Position numbers and translations under genes: made by a program. The notes under the pieces are model-generated. The model searched no databases and was not told the DNA's origin. It saw nothing but the letters and a program-made list of their open reading frames with translations. This document shows positions 1 to 14,400 of a stretch of 64,000 nt of DNA, one piece after another. This stretch comes from Phoronis australis (lineage: Eukaryota; Phoronida; Phoronidae). The stretch lies in NCBI GenBank assembly GCA_002633005.1, contig NMRA01000058.1:1081658-1145657 (forward strand), given 5' to 3'. Within the stretch, counting starts at the first letter, position 1; every line of letters starts with the position of its first letter.

Positions 1-2124
1 CCAATATACACGCAGTCATAGAAACCCTGAGCTGCAAGACCTTTCAAAGTAAGTTTCATGAGTACTTTGACCTGGTAATTTTATTCCGTCTTTTTCAACA
101 TTCAAACTTAAAAATTTAAGTTACACATTTCCAAGTAATCTGCTTACGAACCTGGTGAAAATTGTAAGAGTTTTAAATTGGTACCCCTAAATCGCCTTAT
201 TTTTTCTCAACTGTGAAGTTCCAATATACCCAGTAGTGTTGAGTGGGTGTAATGAAACCTGCTTAAATGTTTCATTTTATTGTAAAGTCCGGTAAGTGAC
301 GGCAATTCCTTCATATATTCAAACAAGTGGTGCTGTTCATGGCAAAACATGGTTTCACTGATGCTCATTTCTACTGATGTATCTTACTTTGGTAATTAAT
401 TGTGTTTTAATAAGTGTCTCGGCAAAACGTACGCCAGCAGAATTCTATAGTTTGACGAAGGCCGATGCGTTAGGTCAACGACAGTGAAATCAAAGTCAAC
501 ATGTATTACGTTAGGAAAACAGTATGCTAAAATGATTGGGAATATCAAATGTTCAGTCAATTATCCCTCTTGTTGTGTCTCTCAGTTGCTCAGCCCTTTA
601 TGCCATTCAGATTTTAGTTTTTTGAAAATTCAGGAAAAGACCATACTGCTCGAAAACGAGATAGAAATAGTCTTTCGGCTTCATTTTAGTTAAAAGCAGC
701 ATATGGTGAATTTAGTGAAGTTACTGTTACCATAAATATGGTGAAGTTACTGTTACCATAAACAGATCTTAATATACATCTGATTTCGTAATCCTAGTCT
801 ATATTGCACAAATCAAATCCTTAGAAATTTGATTTTCCAAAACCTTGGAAACACTCCAAAAATCAGGGACATGTTATGCATGCAAACACATTTTTATTTT
901 GTCTGACCGTTCATGAAGTTTTTTGGTCTGAACCCATTTACGGAACTTTTTGTCTAACACCATTTGGTTTCTGGTCACACGGCGGCAAATACACAGTCAA
1001 CATCCACCAAAGCAGCTGCTACAAGTGTGGTATTGAGGCCGTGATTGGCTACTGCTGTTGTTCACAGCTCCCTCTACTGCTCAACATATGTGACGTTTTA
1101 ATCCATAAGAACTTCATTTCTACCGAAAATGTGTAACCTGAAACGCGAGGAATTTTTAGCCATACAAGAGAAAGCAAACTGCAATGTGAAAGTACTCACG
1201 AAATGTTCTCAGGGCCCACTGACAACAACTGAAATTTGATGATCAGGAGCCCAGATTCTTCCTAAGAGTTCTCGCTGAGGAAAATTATCAAGTCTCACTG
1301 CCAACAGCTTTCAGAAATATGAAGTCAAGTTTTTGACTTGTCACTTCAAATTTCTCTCACTCGGTGTAATTTTCAGTCCTCTTTAGTTAAGTAGTTTGCA
1401 GGAAACGCGCAAATTAAAACAGGGGAACTATTTAAACTCTGAACTGAAACACTTTATTTAGTCATACAAAATAAAATAAATTGCCATGTGAAAGTACTCA
1501 CGAAACTTTGTAACGCCCAATTGTATAGCTAGACATTTTAGTGATGCTGACAAGTTCTGACGTGGTTCACTTTTTAGTATGAAATAATACGCGGGAAAAA
1601 GAGACTAGAAGAAATCGTTGATTCCGAAAAAAGCCAAAGGACGATTTGCTGAGAACTAAATCCCACTTAGTGAGTGTTTTAAGTTTACTTAATTGGTACA
1701 GTCACTTTAACTGATTTGAACGAATATCTGGCAGACAAGGGCGAGAATTGGCGACTTGAAACCAAATCACAAAACACAAAAGATTTCACTGTGTTACAGC
1801 TCTGGTCGAACCCTAGAACTTTAAAAGGTCAACCTCGCCCGATAATAATCAGAAGTGTGCGTTTTTCGGTCGTAAAAACGATAACGCCTATTTAAATGCT
1901 TATCATTTTATTTTTTTATTTTCGAATACGGTAGTGCCCAGTGACAGATAGTTTATCTTGAGCTGGATATCACTAGGAATGTTGTGCTTCAGTTTCGTAG
2001 CCGCCATGTCTTTCTCTGTCTTGTCGTTTCACTTATCGTCAACACAAATCATTGTCAACGGTGGAGACCCATTTAATATACATACGTAATACAACCGAGG
2101 AAAGCGCCCATGTTAGAATGCTAA
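1..2124. other. No gene recognised, left edge
   Basis: AT-rich sequence with only short chance frames. A 26-bp unit is repeated twice at 715-765 (GTGAAGTTACTGTTACCATA...). It lies downstream of gene A and may hold its 3' flank. Confidence 0.5.
715..765. repeat. 26-bp tandem duplication
   Basis: GTGAAGTTACTGTTACCATA plus six bases occurs twice head to tail at 715-740 and 741-765, nearly identical. Confidence 0.8.
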
Positions 2125-2416
2125 TCATGGTACTGTTTGATGTTTAGTGGCATTTATACTTGGAGTATTCTGTAATTTTCTAGGTCTCTTTTTCACTGAT
2201 ATATTAACACGGCGGCGCCGATTACCACGACCTGGACGCGTTTTCCGCATGAGGAACTTGGTCCGAATTTCCCGTGTGGATGGCTGTTTTCCAACGTTCA
2301 CCATGATATGCGTGTACAGTTTGTGTTCGCTAACACTGACAACTTTGGTTGCGAGAGTACTTAAACCGTCTATCCTCGACCGATCTACTCTTCTCTGGTT
2401 ATTAAGCAACAGATAC
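2125..2416 (-). CDS. B4GALT-like: Gene A exon 6: C-terminal segment and stop
   Basis: Begins after acceptor TTTTAACAG. It encodes YLLLNNQ, then RIDGLSTLATKVVSVSEHKL, then YTHIMVNVG, matching the DGLNSL...LYT.ITVDIG ending of GT7 enzymes. A basic tail of about 45 residues (Arg/Lys-rich, with RGNRRRR) extends past the family's usual end before the stop. The gene B last exon ends sooner. Confidence 0.88.
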
Positions 2417-5400
2417 CTGTTAAAAGAGAACAAAAACTATACAGGGGAACACGCATAAACACACGCACCCGTGCACACATCTAACTTATAAAATCAGGGT
2501 AGTTGTAGGTGCCTGTAAGGGTTTCCCAAGAACACTTTGAAGGGAATGGATATTTCTTAGAATACAGTAATTATACAGGCACTACTTCAAATGCGTATAC
2601 ATAGGAATCATCTGGTCTCTAGAACGTTTATCAATAAAATATTGACAAACACTTAATTTGGACTTAGTAGCCTCAAAGTAACACCCTAAATATGCTATCA
2701 AAATATCGTTTTATCGAATATTAAACCTTGTTGAGGCTTTGAATCTCACATTTCACATTTCTCAACCACATGATTCAAGGTTTCAACAGCTCCATAAGAT
2801 GCACATGAGTCGTTACTAACTATTCGCATCTTTTTCAAAACGCTTTGTGTACAAATCTTTCTATGACTATAATAAAACTTGATAGTTCTAATATAAGGAG
2901 GTAACAAGAGATTGCGTGGAAGAACTCTCGCACTCGACGTAAATTATGATAAGAAGCGGGGTATTCCATTAGGCGGGTTCCACGAACGTCAACACCTATA
3001 CAACCTGAGAGGGGAGTGTAACAGTAAGGCAACTTAACTGGAAACGACTGATTTTACCCCCAAGTTCCGAGTTCCCATTAGGCAAATATATTGAAGATGA
3101 ATTGAATTAGCTTTTAGATGGAAAAGAATCATTTGTTGCTGATTGATTTTTAATGACATTATCCAGTCAATCACTTGGGTTTTTTACATTAAGATTAAAT
3201 GGTTCGTATTTTGACTTTCAATAACAATAACCGGGATGAGATTTATTAAATGACCTCTACTGTAGTAACGATATGCATAGTTCAAAAATGGCTGGTAGTG
3301 CAATATTACATAGCGGACGATGATAAAATTTATTTATGACAGGAATATTAGTGGGCTTCAGAAGTTGGATTTTTGCAGCACCTCTAGCTTTCTAGTGTCT
3401 TGTAATCTTTGAAGAGTTTTTGGTCTTTGGCAGCGTTGATTCATATATTCAGATGTACTTATCAGGCTAAGGAATGTGAATACATGGCCTTCTTGGAAAG
3501 CAGTGCTATCACTGAAGAGGTCACCCTCATTTTAAATGTAACAATAATTGAATAAATAAATAAATACTCGGAGAAGGTTGCTTTATTAAAAGTTGAGAGC
3601 CAAGCTTTATGAGATAACTGATGTAGGCAGAAGCTCAAGCCTGGATCCTCGGTGACCTGTCTACAAAAAAATGGCAACCTAGTTAACAAATCAGGTGCAT
3701 TCTTTGGACAGTCCCTCTGTATCTGTTCACATGGACCAGTCTCATGAACGTGTAAGCTGAGGAAAATCGCGCCTTATGCTGAAAACTATTCATTACGCTA
3801 AATAGCTGCTGACATTACCAAGCAAAACCCCAAGAGAGGCTTACAACTTCGGTATTGATATCGAGGTAGTTTGCAGGAATGTTGACGCTTGGCTTTTATA
3901 AACAATCTGAACAAGTGCGCCTTGGCTTGCGAACTGCTATACTGACAAGATCTAGCCTGCTTACGAAACGCGACACTAATAAGAATTAGGCTGCTTGCGA
4001 ACCGCGACACTGACGAGATCCAGCCTGCTTGCGAACCGCGACACCGAAAAGATCTAGTCTGCTTGCGAACCGCTACACTGATAAGATCTAGGCTGCTTGC
4101 AAACGGTGCTGGGAAACAACACAACCAGCAGTTAGCGTGCTGTAAGACATTGCCAAATTCGTTACCGCATAAAAATCAGTTGAAAACGTCCTTTAAACTA
4201 AAAAGTCCACCACAGGCAGTGGTTGTCGTATAAAGACGAACTCAGCGTGGTCTCCCTGTTCAAGTACATGCACGAAAATCCTGTGTTCTTCCGCAGATGG
4301 AGGAGGTGTGGTATGGGTTGGTTATATTGGCCAAACCACACTGAAGAAATAAGAAGATAACGAAGAACGGATATGGTAACTTTTTAAATTGACGTGCTCA
4401 TCATTTCTACAACTTCAACCGCTGAGAAATATTTTGATTAGTACGGAATGAATGCCTGGTTGATAAGTCTGAGCTAGGAGCGATCTTGTTCGTGATGGAT
4501 TACGTGACTAATTACAGGGAGATGGATCAACCGCACCTTTCGAATTTCGCTCTCCTGAGCATCACAAGCTATGTTCGCTGGGAACTTTGCGAGACAGGTT
4601 AATAATTTCAATATCTATGTATGCAGGCTCATGAATCTGATTTACACTTATTCTAATCATGGTTTATTGTTAAGTTACCGACAGATGTTTACAAATAATA
4701 CCGTATTGCAGAAATACCTGGGTTGGGCCTTGTGCCATCAACGTGGGCTGCAGCCTGTATTTTCTCTTTATCTCAAATATTTTAGAGGGCCCTGGGAACT
4801 CAGAATGGAATCTTACAAAAGACCGCCCCACTTCAGAGAGCGCTGGGAGCTTAGTCGTGGGCTTTAGTTGGGAACAGAGAACACCGCATTTCATACAATG
4901 TGTGCGGGTTCCATCTTCTTGGAGATCAATTAATGTCGTACATCTTCAACAAAGTCAGTAGGCCTACTAATCACACTGCATTGTATATTCTCCGACAAGC
5001 GTTTTTGAAAAATTATGACTGTTCTGCTGGTTGATCAGTGCCAAAGTTGTGTGTTGACAGTATATGCCCAAAGGTGCAACGTCTAGTGCGGTAAAAAGTA
5101 TAGCAACTGTACCAAGCTTGCTTAGTGCTCCGCTTTCAACAGCCATCGCTTACGAGCCTTGTTCGTCAGTACATAGTTTTTCCCACAACGAGACCCACAG
5201 CGTGCCTCCACGTGGCATCACACGGAATGGTCAAGAACTCCCAAGCTGAACTATACGTGATAGGACGTTTCACTTGATCGACTTTACTTGAACTTAGGAA
5301 ACGGCTCCGTGAATTTCACTGAAACTTTCCACTTTTAATATTCTATCATCTATCTTTTAAACGACTGGTATTTGGGTATACCATAAGATAGACGAATACG

Positions 5401-8400
5401 ACAGCTATTTTTTACAAAAATACCTAACGTTTTGCGAGTTAATTGGGCATACAAACAAACTAATTTCCTAACAGTGCTTTTGAGGTAAATTGTGAAGTTT
5501 TCATTTCCAAATGGTTTTATTGAAATCGACCAAGGGTAATTTGGCTATAAATGTTCTTTTCTTGAAATGAAATTTTGACTTAAACAAAGTGTTTACGTTA
5601 TAATAATAATAATTATAGCATATAATTATCAAAATAATGATAATCTCTGACATTTTCTTTCAAAAAATGTATACTTGTACAAGTTGACATCGCTTGGTTT
5701 TTAAAATAATTCTTACTTACAATGAAGGTCACTAAAAATGGTTTGAGATAACTTTAAATCTCATTTTGTTAAACCACCTTTATCAAATCGGCTGTTATAG
5801 TTTATAGTGTTTTAAGCTTGTAACGGGGACTGCAAGTATTTCAGTGTTCACTGACGCAACTTATGTTGCAAAAGTTTAGACCCGACGGATCAGGCTCGAA
5901 TTGTCAAAAGCAAATTTGTTGCCTCGGTTTGGGCCGCGTTGCAGTAGTTGTGGCAATTTTTACCTGCACACAACCGCTCCCTGATCAACGATGATAACAA
6001 ATACGTCGTATAAGCGATCAATAACTCTCACACAGCTGACAGTTTCCTTCGAAACCACCTAAATGATGAAAGATGATTTTTGTGACCGGATCCGACAAAA
6101 AGTCGGAAATGGCTAGAAATACAATTTAATCAGTTTTCACCACAGAGACCTGAAGCCACCATATGTTTCTATATTAAGCTAAACTAAATCTTCTAACCAG
6201 AACCCGTGTTTTCACTGCATTTGGATTATAGTCACAAGTCTTGTCTACCAACTACTCAACGAAATAATTAAAAATTAACTCATTTAACTGGACTTAAAGC
6301 GGTCACTAACATGTGCTGTTTTATAAATAACCTCAGGTTGTTCATACTCTCTCCCTCCCTCCACCCTACCCCCTCCACCCCCCCCCNCCCCCCACTCTCT
6401 CTCCCTCTCTGTCTCTCTTGTCACAGGAAGACCCATGAAACCAATTACATGTAAATCAAAGGATTTTGTTCCATTCGGAGGCTAACTTTCGTCCAGCTAT
6501 CAACGAATGGCTTGCCGAGGACTCCTCCGTTATTTCGTTGGCGTTTATTTTTTTCGAAGGCATGGGTGGCCCTTTAACTCATTAGATAACAGGCAATCTT
6601 CTTATTTATATGTACAGTTTGGTCGACAATCGTATAAGCCTACGTATGACAATAGGACAATGTGTTGGAGAAAAACATTTTTGTTAGCTGGCCAGCAAAA
6701 CAGCTACATTATCATCCAACAAACCTGAAGTATATAAATTTCGAATTTGTTAAACTTAGCTTATGGATAACAAAAACTGTACCTGAAACCCCATCCTTTC
6801 TCGAGTTTCTTCCTTGAGGTATGCTTCAACATGTTAAACTTTGCGATTTTTGTCGGAGGCCTGTCCACCCTCATACGGTGATGCTTAAGTCTACAGTGAA
6901 GATCGAAGTTATTGTTTGCAATTTTTATTAATTCAAGTCCAACGGTACACCAATAAGGAGTTCTAAAAATCTTTGAGTCCTGTCACACCAAGGTAGTTCT
7001 CATCGCGATCTAAAAATTAACTTGAGATAAACCGAGTGCTAACCGACTAAACTTTGTGCAATTGCAGTGACGCATTGGGGCCATAAAACGTTCCCCACTG
7101 AGATGTTGAACGGCGGTAGAACGTTTTAGAAACGAGCTTGGGTTGACAGGGATCTTACGTACCGGAAAGAATGGGAGACCTTCTGGAAGCAACGGGACTG
7201 ATCACGTGGGACCGGTGGTTTCTATCGTCATCTGGCTGTACCAGACGGCGAGTAATTTTTGACCACAACTAATGCCCGTGCGAACGCAAATTAAGGTATG
7301 AAAATTTTAGTTTTCACCGACAAAAATCCAAGAAAATATCATCGAAATACCTTCATCATATTACGTTTAGTTGGTAACAATAAGCGCACTGTGTGACAAT
7401 AGACACGGATATTCATGGAACACGCTGTTCCCCCAATACCTTCATACTATAGCGCCAGGGTAAAACTGGCGAGGAGAATAGCCTGTACGACAGCAGACAG
7501 TGCTGCCGTCGGTGATTGTGAAGGGGATGCTTCTGATTTCTTGGGGTTACAATAGGTAGTGGTTACAATAATGATAACAATGGCGATGGCAATGATAAAA
7601 TTGATAATGAATATAATAACTACACCAGTAGTGATTGTATTTGTAGCTGTGAAAATAGAAATTGATAGATAGGGCTATCCATTGTTCACTTTGTTTTTCT
7701 TTCTTATAATAAAGATAATGGCAAGCATTTATCGGTGATGTGCCAAGGTACGATATCCATGCGACCTGTTTTGTTGTGTCTAACAAAGACGCAATGAAGG
7801 AAAACAATGGAAGTGTCTCGTAAGCGATAACCACGCGACTCGCTTACGCCCGTCGCATGGACCTCGCAAATTAAACAATACCTCGTGACCTCGATATGAC
7901 GTCATGTGGCATGGGTGCCGTTATTGTTGTATTGTGTGGCCCTAGCAATACTAATTTGATCTTACCTAGACCACATATCGTCGTCTTCCGCTCCCCACCC
8001 CCAGAACAGATTAGAATAGCCGTTGACTTTTACTATATGAGCTGGCCTCATGTTGAGCACGCCGCCGATTAGAGAGTCATAAAAGACACTGTGGAAAAAT
8101 ACAAATAAAATGCAGTCAATATAGATATTCAAAATTTCAAATTTTTACCTTTAGAAATGTACGGTTTGTTTAAAAACTGTTGCCAATTTCAAGTCTCTGC
8201 GGCTGAATGAAAAACATTATTCTACATGTAACGCCTTGGGTTGTGACAGCACCAAACCGTCAGACTCTAATTCAGGCTTTTAGGATGGGACGAGCTGTTA
8301 GTGACGAAACGCGGTTTCATTTATTCACGGACATTAAGACGCTTGGCATGTTTGTGTGAATAGCTTGAATACCCCACAGGACAACGCTGTCAATGATAGT

Positions 8401-11400
8401 CGCAAAGAATTTATCAAAAAACTAAGAAATGGCACGGCCTTTAATCCCATAAAACATTTGCCACGGGGTGTTCAATGTCTCTCGTCACATTGGGATACAT
8501 GCATTTTTAAGAGTATCCTTCATGTGGTTCCAAGGATTTCCCAAAGTGCAACCAGGTGTACTCTTTCGTAAACGCCCAATTTCCGGAAGAGATTTTGCAT
8601 CCTCAAAAATCTCCTAGAAACACCTGCGCGTCTTGGTGTAGAACACCTGCGCGTCTTGGTGTAGAACACCTGTCGCATGCACGAATGACGGATGTCAAAA
8701 ACAAATCTCGAAGGAAACCACACCTTTATTTCCACGTCTGGGCGAGATTTCCTTGAAAAATAAAACGATCCTGTAATCAGGAAACGTTCGAGGAAGATTT
8801 TGGGGCACGTAACATATTTATGTGACAAACGGATTAATTTCATAGTTAAATGAGTTGACAATTGATAATGAAAAAATATGACGTCCAGTTTTCATGAATG
8901 AAGCCACACATCGCAACGAGGTGATGATGAAGAAACAACGAGGGTAGAAACCAACTCTTACCATGAGCGCCTACCCTTATCACACGCCGCAAAAAGACTT
9001 ACTTCGGCCTCTTGAACTAATAAGTGTTTCAATCCACTTAAATAAACATTATGGAACGACGGAGAGACGAGACGCTATAGTTGCACATTTGGTGAACTCA
9101 ACTCGGTTCACAGTGCACATAATGGCTTGTATGAGCCTCTGGTCACATGAGTGCGCTGCGAAGAAATATATAGAGAAGTGGGGGAAACGGTACACATGAT
9201 TTAGGACGCATCTACAGTTGTGTACATTACTCTCTGGTCAAATCCGGACCAGGACGTTCTTTATGTTTTGCGATCATACTGTCGAGACATTTGACAATGG
9301 CGTTTGCTAAAACCTGTCTCTAAGTGAGACAAGGCATTTCATCGCACCGTGAACCACTGAAAAGCACACTTTAGTATGCGCATATTATTATTTTCTAGTT
9401 ACAAATGGACGTCTGCCCGGTTTTGCCTAAACTAACGACTTGTTTAAAATTCTTCAACTCCCAGGCATTGCAAGCAGGATGACTAGCTCACATCATGCAA
9501 GCACAATAGATGATTACTCTGCTGACACTTGTTTTCTTTCCCGACGTTATACCTAGTGCATCAATCCACATCTAAATAACACCATTTCTTGAATGGAAAC
9601 AGTACGCTTGCATCCCCACACAGAAAAAAATAAATTCGGCTAAACTTGTTTCCAGGTTTTTTTAAATTAAGTAAAAATCATCTCTGACTTCGATGTCGTG
9701 TGCGTAACAAGCGCCAATGTTGCCTTTGTCTGGAAAAACTTGTCAGGTTTTACCCAGTATGCGGGTTTCCCCGTTTCCCCCTCTCCATAGTGCAGTTATC
9801 TTAAATCATAATACTCTAAATTTATAATCCCTCGTATTTGGCGATTTTTACGATGGGTGTAAATTTAAGTATTGAAGGAACGTACCTATAGTTGAAAACA
9901 TCAATTGCCGCCGACAGATGGCGTGGGTTTTGTGAACATTCGTAGCTATTCCTGTCGTCAATGGGAATTAAATCTACGTCATGGAAGGAAGCGCAGTCCA
10001 TTTTAAAAGTGCTATTAGCATACATGAAACCAGTGTTGTACAATGCACCTTTATTAAAGTAGTCTGTGCCAACCTGTAAGAACAAATTATCCACTTTTCA
10101 AAACTCGCATTTAGAACGCGTTCTCGCGAATATGGCACCATTATATTGAGACCAGTGTAAAGTCTAGAGTAAACGCGCGATGGGCACTCAACTATGCTCA
10201 GCTCTTTTTTATATTTCTTTGAACACTGGTTAATCTTTCTGCTACATGCACTTTGTCTTCATTACTGTGTCAGATTTTAGCTTCGGTATTTATTTATCGA
10301 GAATAAACTTCATGTTGAATTACCACTGTTATTAATATAACCTATTCATGCAACGTCCAATCCCTAATAAAAGAACTGAGCCTCTATATTTATTGAAATA
10401 AGTGACCAGTGATATTTCAGCTGCAGCCGTATGAGACAGTGTCATGAGTGAGTAGAAGTTCATATTGAAAAAAGAACATCAGTGATCAAACAAAGTGCAC
10501 ACAAGTACAGAAGATAGAGAATGCGGGGAGCGCCAATTTGGGAATGTCTCATGCAACCGGCTACTGATGCCCGATTCCAGTCACTCAGAAAAACGAGACT
10601 TTTGATTGCTTATAAACACAACAACAGTTATACTTTGAAAGCATGCATTTTCCTATACACCTTATTCACACAGTCGCCATTTTAAAAGTGAGCCTCTTTT
10701 TAGGTGTTAAAAACAATCCATTCTGCGCTTAATCACAATGCAAAGCGTGATTTTTTGGCGTGCCTCGTTATACCGTCGGATGTCCTAAAGTCGTGAGTGC
10801 CCTAAAGTCGTGAACGACCTTACTTCCGCTTCTACGGTGCTGTCCCGCGACATCTAGCGTTGAAGTTTGCAGCGTTCGTCTGCTTACGAACGTTAAACGA
10901 ATACCCAGACGTGTTGATATTCACAATATGAAAATAAACAGTGAGTGGGTGACCTCTTTTTGCAAATGTATCTTAGAACAGCATATTTCACTAATCCAAT
11001 TTTTTGTGCGTTTTCAGAATATATTTTCGAAACTAAGCATCGTTCAGATTTGTTGTAACAAGCGCTCCAGGGGTGGCTTGAACAATGTATCAAAACATCC
11101 CAGCGTTGATCAAGTTTTGTAAGGCCAAAGCAATAAAATACAGAGAGATATTTGATGCTGGGTTCTTAGCGTTTTATGTAAACAACCTCATTGAAAACGT
11201 CTGTGCCCATCTAAGTTGGGTGCAAAACACCTAACAATTTATTTCATTGAAAATGAATTACTAAACAATGCAATGCGTTTTATGTCGTCTGAAGTAACTG
11301 TAAGCACTGTAGTTGATTTGTGTGGTCTTACTTCGTGCATTTCCGTCTAAACGAAACGGTCACGACTTTAGGGCCTCATTCAAAATGGCTGGCGATATAA

Positions 11401-14400
11401 GCGACCGTTTCAAAAGTCTGCTTACGGAGACAAACAAGGGTTATGATTGGCAGAACACGTATATTTGTGAAGGCTGATGTCCATGACATCACATGAGCAG
11501 TTGCTAACGGACATTGGGTAGTATGACAATCAGCTACTTTTTATGCTTGATTCACGACTTTAGGTCACCGGTCTCTCTTTATATCTCAAATACATTGTTT
11601 TTAAACCTAAAAAGAGGCACACTAATAAAATGGCGACTGCGTTAAGGTATATATCTGATGATGCCAGCCCCTACTCAATTTTCAATAGATGTCGCACATT
11701 TTGTGTTTCTCTCGGAACCTCAGGCGCAGGATGATCTCAACCAAGTCGAACTCGAGCTTCGAATTATTTCTGACTATTTCTGTTTTGTTTTTTGAACGAC
11801 CTCAAGGAAAGTGTCTAGAATTGCGTTCTCAGGTACCTTATGGTTTGCACACATACACTGTCAATACAAAATGTTGTTCGCCCTACGGTATTGATGAGTC
11901 CCGTGTTAGTTCGAGTTTTGACTCGAGAGTGTCCGCGTATCTCGAAACTGAGATCTTCAATCGTGGACTCGGACTACAACCAAACACACTTTTATTTAGT
12001 TCGCACAACAGTGGATCAGAAAATCAATTGGAAGGTCGACTTCAGGTTCAGACATTAGACCAAGGACCTAGGACGTGAGTTCAGGAGCGGGGGAAAACTT
12101 GTTGAACTGGAATTTGAGATTCAACTTATTTTTAGCGTTTCCTGTTCTTCAGTGCGAACTCGTCATGGATCTTGATTGTTTGGTAGATTATATTGCGGAT
12201 TATACAGTTTGCACTTATAACCCAGTTACACCTTCTATTTCAAACTCAAAATTTCGAACTCAGACAAGAAGTAAGGCTTATAGGTTTAAAGCTGGAGTCA
12301 TCAAGTGTGAACTAAGAATGGGAAATTGTCCACCTAAACCATGAACTACCCAAACACCAGAGGCGAACAGATGTATGTAAACTATATTAAGCAAAATCAC
12401 GTAACAAATAAAGAAAATAAGAACAAAACCAAGCCATTACAAATTTAAACTAATTACAAACCCTCCTACAAATTTTAAGATTCAGCTCATTTTTATTGTT
12501 TTATGACACTCTATAAAAGACACAGTGGTTATTTATAGAAAGGGTATTGAAACCGGTTACCTAGCCGTCGATCCGCAACAGCTGTGCCTGACTTAAATGA
12601 AGTGCTAATTAAGTCCGGCATTATGCAAAATTCTGTCTTGCTTTTAACGTCCTTACCAGGTACTGCAGACAGGTTATTTTCAATGTTTTCAGCTATGTTT
12701 CCATGGTTAATTAATTTAATGACGGACACATCGAAAATATATACAAATTAATTCTACTTCTACTTATAGCTGAAGTACCAGGCATCACCGGGAAACTACT
12801 TTAATACTTGCACCCATGTTTCTGTGGTCAATTACGGATTGTACTGAAACCCCCTCGACCCACGACCTGTGGCAATAGAGGTATCTGAGCGCTTTTTACA
12901 TATTTCATAATCTTATTGCGTCGCTGGGCGACTTTCCCATAAGACACACCTACAAGCAAGTCTAATCTGGCTGAAGTCTGGTGATTGAAAGCAGAAAGTA
13001 GCATGAGAACTTCGGTGGTCTTGAATAGCGCATTATGAGCGCGCTATCGTCCTCCCTACATTGCGGAAGTCAACGTAACGCGCAGCACAGTTCCACGAGC
13101 GGCTATCAAAGGCACAGTTCTAATAAATTTAGGGAGAGAATACGTTAACGTGAATGTACATAATTTCATATTATTATTATTTGCTTTATATTCCATACTC
13201 GTTTACAATATACTTCATATAACGTTGAGCTACTTTTTATTTAACAGTTTGTTTTTTCAAACTGTATTCACTGGTGAAATTACAGTTTTGTCGGTTCCTC
13301 GCACTCTGCAATTCACTTATTCATATCGAGTCGAGCTTGTGTAGACTTGGTCGACAGGGTTCTGGGTCGTGGGTCGCGGGGGTCGAGGGTCGTGGGTTGT
13401 GGGCCAAGAGGGCTGTGGGTCGAGGGGGTCGTGGGTCTAGGGGTGTGGGGGTCGAGGGGGTTTCAGAACAATCCGTTAATTACTTTAATGAAATCTGTTT
13501 GCAAGTTGTTGCTTGATAATTTTGCATAAATCGTGCAAATAAAGGCCATGTATGGTTGAACCAGGGAGTCGGTGATGAACAATAAGTTTTGTCAGAATTC
13601 AAGCAAAGACTGAGAGATGTTTTAACTTCCAAAGTTTGTTAGAAGAAATACGAACTGTGTACAGAGTCCATTCATTAGCAATCAGTCATGTGACGAAATG
13701 TGAAAACAAACCCACAAGAACTATATCCAGATGAGTTTGGATGGAAGAAAGATGTCATAAACAAATCTATCTCACCAACTACGATTCCTAACGATGTTCA
13801 TCTTCACCCTCCCATTGCATACTGGAGATGATAAATCGTGGTTGCAACGGTCCGATTGCATGTACTTCAGTAAGATAGCTGCAGGGTCAATTGTCTATCG
13901 TGCATAATATTTTGGGCATGTCACACAGTGGTTTGCTCATGTTCAGTGTCTTGAATTGGCATTTGAAAAATCTTTTCCTACTCCGTTAGGCTATTGTTCC
14001 GGTCATTTACTAGATCTACATTGGGTGTCTGAAAAAACTGGAATTGAAATGATTGTAATAAACTACAAATTATTTCAATTCATGATGTAATGACATATTT
14101 TATTAAATTCATTAACCACGAAAGCATCAGTACAAATTCCCAAATAATTTACATGTAGTGCTCTCGTAAGAAAGTTATAAGCAAAAACAAAATTTTTAAT
14201 AATGATCACCTTTATTTACATAAGTTAAGCAAATTTATCATGCAACAACTTGCAAACCGATTTCATTAAACTAATTGACCTTCGGAACATGTGTGCAAAA
14301 ATCCTGATACCTTGTAGTGCTTGGTACCGCAGCTGTAAGCACAGGTACAAGTTTGAAGTGAGCGAATACGAAATCATAACAAAAATGTCCTGACCAGGGC

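Noticed and set aside
2147-2458. 103-codon plus-strand frame
   Set aside because: Antisense shadow of gene A exon 6.
2892-3006. Minus-strand segment with TRLMEYPASYHNLRRVREF as gene A exon 5
   Set aside because: In the required phase it meets a stop, and it lacks the MxxH motif. The exon at 6783-6890 fits in phase and motif.
3798-4124. 108-codon minus-strand frame with repeated SVAxRKQ blocks
   Set aside because: Produced by the 34-bp minisatellite; unit changes do not favour this frame.
13274-13529. Two overlapping glycine-rich frames
   Set aside because: Translation of the G-rich tandem repeat, without splice or family support.
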